Shown: positions 1 to 11,658 of the stretch, piece by piece
Position numbering within the stretch: position 1 is the first letter of the stretch
Layout: every line of letters starts with the position of its first letter
Origin: Ligula intestinalis
Taxonomy: Eukaryota; Platyhelminthes; Cestoda; Diphyllobothriidea; Diphyllobothriidae
Direction of reading: 5' to 3'
Assembly: GCA_036362985.1 (NCBI GenBank)
Contig: JAYGXS010000001.1
Coordinates: 34,250,215-34,314,214 of the forward strand
Length of the DNA stretch: 64,000 nt
Notes under the pieces: model-generated
What the model saw: the letters and a program-made list of their open reading frames with translations, nothing else
Told to the model about the DNA's origin: nothing
The model's database searches: none
Position numbers and translations under genes: made by a program

Positions 1-1240
1 GAGGGCCGCGTGAGAGCGTGGGGTCGTCAAAGTGGTCGATGACGCTGCCTACGTCAGCACCCTCACGGGCCGGAATCCCCCAGTGTTTGTTAATGGGGGA
101 ATTGTCACAAGGGCCCCAGAGCGGGCCAGCTTACGATCATTAACGGCTACCTCCTTCATCGAAGATGGTTGCTCCCTGGTGCGTTAATTGATTAATGGCC
201 GAGATGCGGATATGCTGAAATTTCATCTCCCGTGTTAGAGGTTGAAATGATGATTGCTCGGCCACCTGGCTCGCCGGCATTGGTGCTGAGTGGTCGCCTA
301 CGCACTCCCCGAGTGTCTGGTTGCTTTGGCCAGACGAATTCTAACGCAGAATATGCGTGAGAAAGGCAATTGCACTTGTCAATAGACTGGGGGTCTATCG
401 GAATCTAGTTGCTGTATCTACAACAGAAGGATCCCCAAATAACAAGTGGGGGAAAACGGAATGAACTGGAACAGCTTTACTGTGCTGCTTCACAATAGCT
501 GCTGCATGCACCGCGTACAAAAGCCAGTCTAGCCAGGGAAAAGGTGTCCGCCCTGAGTGCGGAGTGTGTCCTTAGCTAATAAAGTGGCATAGCGCGCATC
601 GCTTGGTCCGAAGTAACACGCACCTCAGGAAGCGAGCCGACCGAGAGCGTGGGAAAGGTAGGGCAGCGCGCGCCTCTCGCAGTAATTGACGAAGAATGCG
701 TGTGCGAGTTTGTCATGTGGGAGTATACAAAGGCTTGGCTAGCGAAGAGAATATGTGTCAACGCAGCGAAACGGACTACAGGCTCCCACAGTACCCCACG
801 AAGACACAAATGATGCCTAAAACATACGAGCTACAAAACGGTCAGGAAAGTGAACATGATGTCCATTCCGGGTAATATATACAGGGGCTTGGAAAAGGAG
901 TTGGTGTGGGTAGTGGCAGGAGCGTTTGAGTTTGAGGCAGTGGCAGGTTGAGGTTATGGGCAGGAGCGAAGAGGTCATAGGCGGAATGGTGGAATAGCGG
1001 GGAACCAGGGAGCGGAAGAACACCACTGAGTTTTTGTCTACAATAAATAACTCCTACTGGTCTTTCCCCTTCTATTCCTTTACGAGATTGAACGTGATCA
1101 TTGTAGGTTTTTGAACACACTCATGACTTAGACTCCAAAAAGTTAGTGAAGTCTGTGCAATCTGAACACGGGGTCCAAGTTCCCACAGGTCTGTCATCTG
1201 TGACTCAAACAACCGACCATTGGAGAAAGGCACTGACTGA
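1..1240. other. Unassigned DNA, no gene recognised
   Basis: This stretch has moderate GC and several short open frames on both strands, none longer than about 90 codons. None carries a domain I recognise. The first 400 bases are somewhat GC-richer than the following DNA and look like the edge of an interspersed repeat that continues outside the window. I see no splice-site-bounded exon that I would defend. Confidence 0.4.
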
Positions 1241-1248
1241 CAGGACAA

Positions 1249-1400
1249 CGAGCCCGTAGCGCATTGGTTAGAGCGTTAGACTTCAAATCAACAGGTCATG
1301 GATCCGAGTGGGGTTGCGCAGGGCTGGCTGATGGTGGCTTATGAGTAAAAAAATGGCTAATCCAGTCTCCCATGTATTTGTCATCTGCCCAGTTCATACG
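1249..1400 (+). repeat. tRNA-derived SINE
   Basis: A tRNA-like head runs from about 1,249 to 1,320. It has an A-box-like stretch (TAGCGCATTGGTTAGAGCG, 1,257-1,275) and a degenerate B-box-like stretch (GGTCATGGATCCG, 1,294-1,306), the spacing expected of an internal RNA polymerase III promoter. The T-arm is imperfect and the acceptor ends do not pair well, so this is not a functional tRNA gene. The downstream body to about 1,400 is unrelated to tRNA. A tRNA pseudogene without a SINE body is the alternative. Confidence 0.55.
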
Positions 1401-1430
1401 CACAAACTGTATGGCCTAAAATTCGTGTAA

Positions 1431-2025
1431 CATGCCGACATATGTGAAATATTGATACCCTCTCGGTGATCGGCATTGAGTAAGTTTGTAATACTGGTTC
1501 TCATGTAGTCTATTTTGAAGTAATTTCAGGTACGATAGGATGCCGGCATTTAACGAGCTTTTTTCTGACCGTCAACAAAAAGTATGAACTGTAAAAAGTG
1601 GTTACTTAAGTAGCATGAATGTTAGAATTGATATTGACTACTTTTATGAATTCAAATATATTTTAAGGAGAACATGTATGAAAAAATTATTTCTTGTACT
1701 CGCTTGGAAGCAAACTATGCCTTCTTTAAATCTTATGCATAAAGAAAAATACCTTTCGGTTTTAAACAAAGCTTCTAAATTGCCGAATAATTTTTAAGCC
1801 TAGTGACAGTTACACTTGAATTCAAGGTTTACTAACTGCGCGCTGTGTACATCTTGTTGAAGAAAAAGTAGGTTTTCGCCATCGGTTTGAAGAAGAAGCA
1901 AATTAGCTCTCATGAAATGTTGCAATATATGTGGATCATGCTGTATGCATTATAGGCAGCATTAACAAAATAATCGGATGTGATGTATAATGAGTGAACA
2001 ACTCACAATCTTAAAAATGCTCATA
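1431..2025 (+). repeat. FB fold-back repeat, half copy (left arm and centre)
   Basis: This segment matches the left arm and central part of the complete FB copies at 39.6, 43.5 and 62.5 kb. It shares the blocks TCATGTAGTCTATTTTGAAG, ATAGGATGCCGGC and TTACTTAAGTAG in the same order. The mirror-image right arm found in the complete copies is not present downstream, so the copy is truncated on the right. An open frame at 1,615-1,797 falls inside the AT-rich arm and is not considered a gene. Confidence 0.6.
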
Positions 2026-2399
2026 AGTAGAACAAAAACGTGAACGATGCGACGTATGTCTGGGGATCAAATCGCATGGAAAACGCAGTGGCATGATATT
2101 GTTCTCTCCCGTGCAATGAAACGCAACTTGGATGGTCGAAACAGTGGGCGCCACTTCCGAAATTATCTGCCTAAAGACCACAATATCCATGCTTAATCTC
2201 ATGCATAATTGGCTGTGTGATGATCTGAGGAAGTTTTAAAAATCTCGCATTAGACTTAAAGATTTGCGTTAGCATACGAAAATCAGGATTTCCTGCCAGA
2301 CATTCAAACAGATTCTGCTCAACTGTTACCTTTTGTGAACGGTGGAAATATGTTGTTTCAGAAAGGCAGTATCGCAGGGCGTTAAGTATGTTTAACCCT

Positions 2400-4550
2400 A
2401 GCAGCTGCGATCTTTAGACCATGGTTCCTTAGGAGAGAAGAGAAAAGACATTAGGAAGGCCGGAGTGTTAGAAATAGTGTATTCTGCACAGAACACGTTG
2501 GCTGATCAAGCTAAAAAGGCTGCTTACGTGTGTCCCACATGCCTGGCCCGCACACGATAAACCAGGTTTTCTCAAAAACATGATATCAGTGTCTTGGATC
2601 CCATCTGAGGGAGGGCAACATTAAGAAGGAAGCATGGCGGCCTGACTCTCTGTCCTAAGCGGACCGAGTTATCCCCTAAGTTGGTGGCCTTTCCGGCCAC
2701 AACTTTTAGTACATGGTGTCATTTAAGATACTCACCGGTTTTGGTAAATGCATTGAAGTTTCGTGGGAATGCAGTCACCAGAGTCAACTTCTCGCTTTCT
2801 CTCTCCTTCCTACGCCCTTCGGTTGACATTCCACGCTCCGAACCGGTCAGTCATTGGATTAAGGGATTGTGCGTGTAGTACAAGAGAGTGCCCAACAAAC
2901 GAGATTAATTTCTTTGATAAATTTCCATCGGGTTATTAAATTTATATGGGGGGGGGGGTCAAAGGTGAAAATGCGACCAGTTTCGTTCGTCATTACATGC
3001 TAATTAGTCAAGGGAATTTGGGAGGGGTGTTGAAGATCGATAATAGGTTGCTGGTTATCCAGCAGTAAGGGTTTGTTGAGGCCGAAACAGGATAGGAGAG
3101 CAGGGGGAGCGAAAGCGCGGAAAAATGCCGGCAGTTAAGTAATCAGTGGCAATGCCAAGCTTGGAACTTGCAGAAGGTTCTTTTGCGCACACAAGACCGG
3201 CTCTCTCAACCGGATAGCAGTTGCTTCTGCTCTTGCTAGTGAACACTGACCCAGGAATTCGGGGTATTTGGGTAGGACCTTATAAATCAACCGGAGTGCT
3301 TCTTTGGAGTCCACGCAATGAACGAAATCAAGCATGTGCGACAGAATAGCGCTCTTTATGCTCCTAAGTTAGTATTTTTCTGAAGATAAGTGCGTTGACA
3401 GTGCTGCCCTCTCTCGCTAGGAACCTTTACTCGCCACTTTTCCTGTTCATTTGGCCATGTAGCGTTCATAAGGAACAATCACAGTAGATGGAGTTGTTGA
3501 TTTATTAAACCTCATCGTAACAACAATTTTACCATAACAAATGCACCAACGCCAAATTCTGTTTCCTTTTGGAGAATACAACGGTCCAAACAAGTACAAT
3601 TCTTCGGGAAACCAGATGAGGAGTTATGAATAGTTTGTCGGGTTCAGAAATGGTTACATGTGACTTGAAGATGAGCTCCGCTTGAATCGCCCTTCGACGT
3701 CCAGTGTAGATGAAAATAGTCACAACGTATGTTGCGTCATTAGGTTTCGATGAAAAACCACAAGACAACGGTTTTTTTATCGTCATCCATACTCTTGCAA
3801 CTTTTTCTGATATAAACCTAAATAGAAGGCGCTTTCCGAATGTAGAAGAGGTAAGAAAATACCACTGAAGGCAATTAACAGCAGACGAATGTAGAAAATG
3901 TGTCGAAAAGTTTACTGGTGGAAACGAACAGGCGAGTTCTGGAAGGCAGTTTAGAGGGAGAAGCGTGGCATTTAATGACTTGAAGTTTCGGATGCTCGCT
4001 CGAAACCATCATTAGAGACATTTGCAGATAAAAGGTGTTGAGGTTTCCAGGGATACGGTCTTTATAGGAGACAGCTGTCATGCAGTCATGTGCATAATCC
4101 AAATAAACAGCTCCGGCCTGTGAACAGTGGAAAATCCATTCCACAAGTGGATAGGTCGTGACTATCTCGCGTCAAAGCAAACTTTATCAAAAGCTCACTG
4201 CCGCTGTTCTCGATTTTTTAGAGCTGTCAATTACAGATGCCACAAAGCTGGCCCTTAGCCCGACAATGAATAGCACGCCTCCACGTGTAAGCCGACGCAA
4301 TCTGTCTGGCCAAAATGCCTTCACGGTCGACCCAGACAATGACCGTGCACACTGGCCGCTGGGATGTCTGCGGCCCAGTCGGCACTTAGGACCCAGCTGG
4401 CCTCCTGGCTGGTCGTGCGCTTCGAAGTCAAGCTTCTTCCTACTTATTCTCCATTCCTCTGTATGTAGAATAAATTATTACTACTATTCTGGCCTCCTAC
4501 GAATTCTTCTCTCCTAAGGAACCATGGTCTGAAGATCGCAGTTGCGATAG
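2400..4550 (-). mobile_element. Decayed Penelope-like element with inverted ends
   Basis: The two ends are inverted copies of each other: the block GACCATGGTTCCTTAGGAG at about 2,418 reappears in reverse complement at about 4,511-4,530, followed outward on both sides by a GATCGCAG block. Between them, on the minus strand, about 3,100-3,380 encodes a PLE endonuclease-tail sequence (see the separate entry). The rest is too decayed to read. Orientation is minus, inferred from the coding remnant. The terminal structure resembles the inverted terminal repeats of the better-preserved PLE copies in this window. Confidence 0.55.
3055..3420 (-). pseudogene. Penelope-like endonuclease C-terminal remnant
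   Basis: The minus-strand translation contains an ILSHMLDFVHCVD block, then ATAIRLREPVLCAQKNLL. These align with AILAHFVDRNHCVD and AVAIRLANPVLCCQKTL in the PLE copies at 24-25 kb and 35-37 kb, in the same order and spacing. This is the region downstream of the GIY-YIG catalytic core. A stop follows the leucine-rich stretch and no GIY-YIG motif is readable upstream. A parallel remnant of the same subfamily lies at 29.3-29.5 kb. Confidence 0.6.
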
Positions 4551-4560
4551 ATAACCTCTA
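4529..4560 (+). ncRNA. Possible degenerate hammerhead-like motif
   Basis: At the outer end of the decayed PLE the sequence reads CTGAAGA, then TCGCAGTTGCGA (a 5-bp hairpin with a 2-base loop), then TAGATAA. A hammerhead would need CTGATGA, a stem II hairpin and GAAA in these places, so the layout fits with one change in the first core box and changes in the second. The matching position at the other end (about 2,400-2,420) has lost the hairpin. If real, this is a dead copy. Confidence 0.25.
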
Positions 4561-5174
4561 ATGAACAGTACTTTGAAGGCAACAAATGTTTTTAAATCAC
4601 AATCTTCAGTCGAAAATTAAATTATCATAGTTTTTGACTACTCCCTCGTTTATTGACGTGTATATAACTGACAGAACAATACAGCAAACGAAGAACAACC
4701 AAACTAGATCAGTGAGCTGTCCATTTCCGAGTCTGATCTTAATACAGCTGAGAAGCCGGTAATCGAGTTTACCAGGCAAAACTTATCTAAAAAGGCTGTT
4801 CAGCAAAAGTAGAATTTTCCGGAGAATTAAAACTTCAAAGATGAATGAATAGTATAAACGAACGTTAGAGGTCACTTATATTTGTAGATTCAAGCAGAAT
4901 CGACTCCACAATGCGAGTGGTCCCACCTAACAGCGGAATAGCTGCTTCTTAAACATTATTTATGCAACAAAATTTGGCAATAACTTGTAATATACAATTT
5001 CGTTCCGGCTAAAAACTTTAACCCCCTCTCATACCAAATTGGCACCAGTGTGGAAGCTAAACAGTGTGGAATTCCTATTTTTGCCCTTCATATGATTGTG
5101 GCCAGACTGCGTCGAAAGTGGCACTTTCTGTGCTGCGAAATAACTCATACAGTGTGCACATTTTATGAACCAAT

Positions 5175-5560
5175 TATGAAGGCTCTGGCTGCGCCGCACC
5201 GCACCGCACCGCGCCGGGCCGGGCGAAGCCAACAAAACGTCCCCTCCCCTCTCCCCTGTTGTCAGCTTCGGCGTTTCGCTGGGTGAAAGGCAATTGGTGT
5301 TTGCGTAGGCGTCTGCAGGCATGCGCGCCCGCGTGCATTTTGGACTGCTGCTGCGTGCGCAGCCTGCTGCCCAAGCGGGGCGAGAGAACATGTAGTACTA
5401 GAGGCTACTTCGAGCCTACAGCTCTCGCCCCCTGTCGGCTTTATTTCTTCCTTCGCCCCGCCCCTCCGCCTGGAGCACATTTTCCCAGCATCCCTTTCCT
5501 CTCCGCAAAGGCATGAAAGCCCCCGCTTGCAAAGCGCTGCGCGTCGTACTGCGATATTTT
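5175..5560. promoter_or_regulatory. CpG-rich GC island
   Basis: This is the most GC-rich and CpG-rich block in the window. It contains tandem CACCG and GGGCC-type runs near 5,195-5,225 and a GGGGCGGGGC element (GC-box type) on the minus strand near 5,455. The surroundings are strongly AT-rich. Open frames in several phases overlap here, as expected from low AT content, and none is convincing as a protein. It could be a gene promoter or first-exon region, or a GC-rich repeat. Confidence 0.4.
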
Positions 5561-5619
5561 TGGAGGCACCTACAGCAGACTGCCTAACCTCCCTGAAATA
5601 GTTACCGAAATTCTGAACA

Positions 5620-6415
5620 CTGGATTTTCAAGTCGAAGAAAGTAGGAGTGTAATATTGATTATCGTGCAGCCTGTAATCTCAGGATATTTCAGTCGCATC
5701 AAGCTACCGGCTTTTGAAAGAGCTTCTTTTTGACCGCGTACAAAATACATACTTTTGTTTAAAAATGGCTACTTAAGTAGTATACACTTTTTATTATTGA
5801 TTTGCAATGCCCTCATAAATTCAAAAATGCTTTGTAAAAAGGACACACAATGATATTATCGCTTACATTCGTTCGGTAGTGTACTACATATTCTACAAAT
5901 TTTACGCTTAAAGAAATATTATCTTTCGGATTAAAAAAACTTTCTCAAGTGCCGATTACTCTTGTTCATGTTCTTGTTAGGGAAAATCACACAGTTCTCA
6001 ACTCCGTGAGGCATAGGTCTCACAGGCCTTATACAGATTGCAATGGAAGTAGATCATGTTGTATATTTTATAGGCGGCCTTAATACATTTATGGATACGG
6101 TGCATTATGAAGGAAAATTTCACGATCTTAAAGGATTTCATGATCAGGAACTTTTTAAAACCGAATATATCCTTCCTTTACGTCAAAAATTTTAAGAAGA
6201 AGTAAGCTGCTACCGAATGAGTACAATAAACAATTTTTGTGCATGTTTTCTACCAAATATATTTAAGTTGATAAGACCTTCGAAAATCACGGAAGAAATA
6301 CATACTACATAAAAAAGCCAATTTTAACAGTGTATGCTAAAAGGCTCACTTAAAAGTCGACACCCTGATAGGACTGAAATATCTGGAGATTAGACTGCGG
6401 GCTAAGCGATATTTC
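5620..6415 (+). repeat. FB fold-back repeat, diverged full copy
   Basis: The left arm (from about 5,650) has GATTATCGTGCAGCCTG, a TTTCAGTCGCATC block and GGCTACTTAAGTAG. The right arm (to about 6,410) has the mirror-image blocks, including GGACTGAAATATCTGG and GATTAGACTGC. The order and spacing match the complete FB copies at 39.6, 43.5 and 62.5 kb, but divergence is higher and the terminal TACAGTAGAC ends cannot be located. No coding capacity is visible. Confidence 0.6.
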
Positions 6416-6419
6416 AACC

Positions 6420-8440
6420 CTATTTAAGAAATTTGTTCAACTCGAGAACACATTTTAGGATTTCAGGTGACATTTAATGAGATCGGCAATCTTCTGGGCG
6501 TCCACTTCGTTTTCTCAATTTCCTTGCGCACTTTTTATTAAACACTTTTTTGCTTCATTCGCATGTAAATATTTTAGTTTATTTTTGATATCCTCCAAAA
6601 TTACAGGTGGGCATGCGATAAATTCCAAGAGAGCCTGTCGTTGAGGTTAGAAGTGTTATCGTCAGAATTATTGTTGGAGTTAGAGTGAAGCTACGACACG
6701 AAAATAGGTATCCCAGCTGAACTACAGTGCATGACCACTTGTGGCAGGTGGGGTAACCTATATTCGTGTCCAGTAGAATGTTCCCACTGGGTAATGTTTC
6801 GCTTGGTGAAAACACTAAAAGCAACAGGATTTAAAGAATTTACCAATATTTGCAGCATATAATTCAAACAATACCATTTTGGGCGTACGATGTGAAGACA
6901 ACTTAGAGCAACTCGAGCACGAAAGAAGACGATACAATATGGAAGTTGATCTGGCTAGAGGAGGATGAGGAAGAGACCGAAAAAGAAGAAGAAAATTCAG
7001 CGATGATACCCATGTAAGCATTGAGGAAGTCAAGTTAAACGAACGAACGTTTTCGATTAATTCATCATCAGGCAATACAGTAATATAAGGGAGGGTAGAG
7101 TTAACGAAAGTTTTAGGCAAACCAATCAGTAGTAACAAGGGTGGGAGAGGAGGGAGAGGTGTAAAAGGATCAAAGGGGATCAAGGGGATCAGATTCTAGT
7201 CTTAATTGGGGACAGAGAAATGGGGTTGGGGGAGAGGGGAAGGGGAAGGTGTCAGACAATTGGCTAACATGGGATCATAGAACGAGGTCCTTCTCGAGAC
7301 CTCATTGTTCGCACCAATCGGTGACTCGCTTTGAGTTGTGTCTGTCTTTGTCGCTGAAAAGCCATCTTCTTGCGAAAGACTATCCTAAATAATCTGACCA
7401 CCTCCTCATCCGTATCCAAAAGCCGCTTGATGGCTTCTTGGCACCCGCTTTTCTCTTGTTGAGCTCTCCTTGAGCATGCGTTTTACCACGTCAGTTGCCA
7501 ACCGTCTTTGTGAGCCAGAGTTTCTTGCACCTAAAACTTGCAGCTGAAACTATATATGTATCGTATAATTACAGTTGGAAGTGACGTGCATAAGTTGGGC
7601 ACATTTAGCGGTCCAATCGGCATGGTTTTTGGCTAACATATTTCGCTCAATTGTTTTTTTTCTGACTAGTTTTTTCTAAAGTACGTGCTTCCTCACTCCT
7701 TTGCTAGTCCGGTATTCGTCTATGGCGCTCAAACCCGTTGTCGATGATCTCTCATTCACCAGTGAGAATTTTGAACTAGTCAGCAGACTGAGAGTAAGGA
7801 TGGTACGGTGACCTGAAGACTCTCGTTTAAGGCGGATCACATAATGCTGCTGCCTTAACCCACAATACAAGTTTGCATCATGTTACAGTTTTCCCACTCG
7901 AGTAACATGCTAACACTGCAGCCTATGACAATGTGCTCAACGCCGACAGATTGCATCCCATGCAAACTGCAGTAATAGTGTAATATATGTTGCTATTAAG
8001 TGCCTTATATGAGTGGGGGGCCAAGTAGGCTCGTAGATAGTCCCTCTGCGTTTATGGATTGAGAGGGGGGGGGGGGGGGAGTGACGTCTCATGAGAGGGT
8101 CACACTGGGCTATTCCACTGATTATTTTTGTCCATGGACATGCGACCGAAAAGGCCCGGTTATGTCTGAATGTCCTGGATCAGTATGGTATGACAAGCAT
8201 GCTTGCTGTGTGTGTGTGTGTGTGTTTGTTTGTTTGTTTGAGGTTTAGACACAGGTTCACCGGCCGCAGTGCGCCGGATTAACAAACGAACGACTAGACC
8301 GGTTCGTGCCTCGACTGCGCAGGATGAAACTATGTCTGTATCTATGGCGATAGTGCATGAGCTGGTGGTGATGGCATTTAAGTTTTTTGTGGTAACCTTG
8401 GCAGGGGCCTGCGGCGCAGGGCGAGTTCGACCAACGCCCT
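6420..8440. other. Unassigned AT-rich DNA with simple repeats
   Basis: No gene or known element was recognised. A minus-strand open frame at 6,815-7,183 (122 codons) is biased towards Leu, Pro and Ser because it reads the complement of a purine-rich strand, and I do not accept it. A run of G at about 8,067-8,080 and a (TG)n plus (TTTG)n tract at about 8,206-8,240 are simple repeats. Confidence 0.4.
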
Positions 8441-11398
8441 AAAAATTTACTGATAATATGGACATGCGGATAGGGTTTTTAGCGTTTGCCATTTTATTTG
8501 GCGAAGCGTGATTCTTGTAAAACTTTAACTTTTCTTCACCGCTCTTCGATTGACTTCAGACGTAGCTGCTCTGGTTCGTACGGCGATGCACCACATTTGC
8601 CAAACCTGTCTGCAGGCTGAACTAATAATAATAATATGTTTATTATGCCAGTTTACAGGCAATTGTAAAGAGTTGGTAATGCACCTCTTGGGCGCCTTCC
8701 AACACCTCGAAGACCGGAAAAAACCTAAAACAAACTCCCTATGTTGCAGCCAGTATTGGTTTTGTTTCAGGTTTTTTGTTTTGTCAATACTGGGCAAGAT
8801 AGGGAGGTTGTTTCAAGTGAAAAAACCTGCCTTCAAAGGTATGAAGCTGTTTGATGGGAATCAGTCGTTGTTGTTTTTATCCTTGTCCGCGAGGGCCGCT
8901 AGTGACCTCACAGTTAACAAAGTACTTGTTTGGATGATGCGCCTAATCCGTCCGAACGACGTGTAAGGAATGCTGTAACTAAGAACGTGCAAACAGGATG
9001 GATTGGCATACAGAGGCTTCACTTGCTCCTTCTTTTCGCACGCACCAGTCAAGTCTTTGAGCCTGTCAGCCGACCGACCGTACATATTGGTTGCTGTGGC
9101 TCGAAGGTCACTGTCCAGGGCCTGTCATGTGAGTGCAGTTCAGTAGCCAAGATCTCAAATGCACTACGTGTTGTCAGCTGAACGCATGTCAGGGGCCACA
9201 GTGTCTAAGCTTGCTTGTAGATTCAGGTGGGGGTATTTGCTGTCAGGGCCTGCAGCCTGTCCTGCCCTTCGGGAATGTTTATGAAGGCTCGATGGCCTCA
9301 CAGGCCCACGTGATGTCTGAATGTCCTAAAACCAGTGTAAATAAGCCCTGGGTGGCGGGCATGTATCGAGAATCGAGACACTGATTCCTGGCTAGCATTG
9401 CGATGGACGCAACAAGAAAAAGGCTGGACTATCCCGTAAAATCAAAAGCGTGGCCACAGTGAGGGATAGTTGGAAATGGGTCTGTACTGCTGGCGATAGT
9501 TAGTGGCAATCGCGTTTTATGATGTGGGTTTATACTGATTAAATGTTAACCATTGCCGTGTTAGAGTCTACGAGATGTAAAATCTATCGCTGGAGCAAGC
9601 GCGGCAGCTTTGGCAGCCCTGCCCTATCATGTGAATGCAGTTCAGTAGCCAAGACCGCACACAGCGTCAGCGTTGCGAGGTGAAGCCGTATGACGGGCCA
9701 CTGTGTCATTGACCATTGTATCACCCTTTTCGATTCACCGCACCCGACGCACGGCTTATTCATAGAGGTAACGGGTTGGGTGGAGCACGTACGCACAATA
9801 TATTTGAAGAACACTGGTTAATATTTAAAAAGGAAGGATAATCCGGGCGTTTTAAGTTTTTAACCATCCGATTTAAATAGGCTCATGAGGAAATATCACT
9901 TGGCAACACCAAAACCATGGAGTAACCTCAAATGCTTACATAGTATTCGTCATGTGCTTTGTAGCTGGAGTCCTCTAAAATGACTGGTTTTTTATATCCT
10001 CTATTGATACCGCTGGCACATGGCTCTGCTTATGTCAGTGCACGGAAACCATTTGTAATTTTTCTCTCAAATACACTAGCAACAAACAAAGGCCATTTAC
10101 AGTTGCGTGAGAGGTCCTTGCATTTCCCTACATTGATATGTTTTTGCTGGTGTACTTTGAATCCAAAACCATCTTAATGAGCCTTCTTTAAATATCGTCC
10201 CATTCTAGCTGAATATTTAAGCTTCTGCTTCGGCATTGCTCAGGTGCTGGACCGCTGTGTCTAGTGGCCTTTCGTGTCAATTCATCTTCGATATCCTAGG
10301 GAGGCAGCTGAGATGAAAATCCTATGCAGAGGAACCTCGGTTAGCGAGTTTAATTTTTTCCGGCATCGAGCTCGTCATGTGAAACGCTCATCGTGCGAAA
10401 CGCAGCCAATCAAACTGCATCAGTTCACTAATTGGTTGCAGGTGGCCGGAGACCTACGCCCTGGGAGCAAGACACAACGGCGGACACAAGCACACACCCA
10501 CACATGCACACACTGACAACCTGTTAACCGAGCGAAAGTTCTTAAAGTGAAACATTTTCTGTTAGTTGCTTGCTCGTTACCTGAAACGCTCGTAGATGTG
10601 ACTGCCCGTCACCTCTGGCTCCACTGTAGTCCCCTAGCCTGGTCTTCATAAACTGCCCACGACTCTGACACGCGCGCAGGAGCGTAGTCGAGACAACAGC
10701 CCCGCACATTCTCAATTTTGTGTTTCTGAGGGCGTTTTTGAGAGGTTTTTTTCGAATTTTTTAACATTCATTATGCAGTTAGCGGGCGGTGCACCTCATG
10801 AAAATGAGGGTTTAATTAAAACAGCATTATAAATGTGTAATGTGATGCATTCGTCCCTATATCATTCTTATGCCCTAACTACCGCATCTGTGAGCTCTCT
10901 GAGCCGGTCAGCTGGCCGGTCATGGAATTGAACACCACGACTACTGTGGCTTGAACGTTTAACACACAAACTCTATCTCTATGGCCTGTCACGTGACTGC
11001 AACTCAGTAGGTGGCTCATACGGAGTCAGTCTTGCCGATGTGGGCGGGCACTGAGCCCGTGTGGCGTCCGTGCTGGCTCTGCGCACCTGCCTGGCTGCAG
11101 CTTAGCTCAGTTCTTGCTGGTGGGAGGGAAGCATGCACGCACAACTGTTTAACTAGCATGTGTAAACATAAAAAACACCCACATGAGCTAGCAACGGTCG
11201 TTTGTACTTCGAACAGATTGCGGTTGAATGCTGTCTTTTGAAACAATCTGTCAGCCACGCCGTGTCCTTTTTAGCCGATTTTCAGAGAACATTAAGTTTT
11301 GTTAAAAACAACCAATTTTGCATTGATATAACTGTCTGATACCGTTACTATTGCTCCTTGTATTTACATTTGTGGTTGCATGAAATCTGGTCACCCTT

Positions 11399-11435
11399 CT
11401 CCTCCTCCTCCTCCTCCTCCTCCTCCTCATCCTCC
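11399..11435 (+). repeat. (TCC)n microsatellite
   Basis: About ten uninterrupted CCT/TCC triplets, followed by one CAT interruption, inside array A copy 1. Confidence 0.9.
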
Positions 11436-11475
11436 AAAATAGCATAGCAATACACAGGTGTTATTTACAATTAAG

Positions 11476-11658
11476 TTCACCACATGCTCCAGTTGTTTAC
11501 ATAGGTCAGGTTTAAACCGCCTTATGCATGCTGCCTCCAGGTAGCGTAAGATACGAAATGTTCGTGCCTGAACAAGTACTCTGACCCTAAAAAATCCTTC
11601 CGAGTACTTGTTCGGGCACGAACATCTTACGCTACCTGGAGGCAGCATACATAAGGTG
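11476..11658. mobile_element. Mini inverted PLE insertion with 13-bp TSD
   Basis: Two oppositely oriented scraps of a PLE endonuclease C-terminus face each other. The minus-strand part reads VLVQARTFRILRYLEAA and the plus-strand part repeats the same bases in reverse complement, giving a hairpin of about 55-60 bp arms (11,521-11,581 and 11,602-11,655). The insert is flanked by the direct repeat ATTTACAATTAAG at 11,463-11,475 and 11,659-11,671. The inverted array copy at about 52,336-52,372 is uninterrupted at the same place and carries a single version of this sequence, so the boundaries are firm. Confidence 0.8.

Noticed and set aside
5029..5391. 120-codon minus-strand frame and several overlapping frames in the GC island
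   Set aside because: Long frames in several phases at once are expected in GC-rich DNA. None shows a domain.
6815..7183. 122-codon minus-strand frame rich in Leu, Pro and Ser
   Set aside because: The composition follows from a purine-rich plus strand. No motif or supporting context was seen.
8065..8240. CRISPR-like or phased repeat
   Set aside because: It is only a poly-G run and a TG/TTTG microsatellite; the window is clearly eukaryotic.
10274..10516. 80-codon frame repeated almost unchanged at 53,339-53,602 (minus), suggesting a conserved protein
   Set aside because: The whole surrounding kilobase is duplicated, not just the frame, and the end is a CA-repeat. The similarity is explained by array A.
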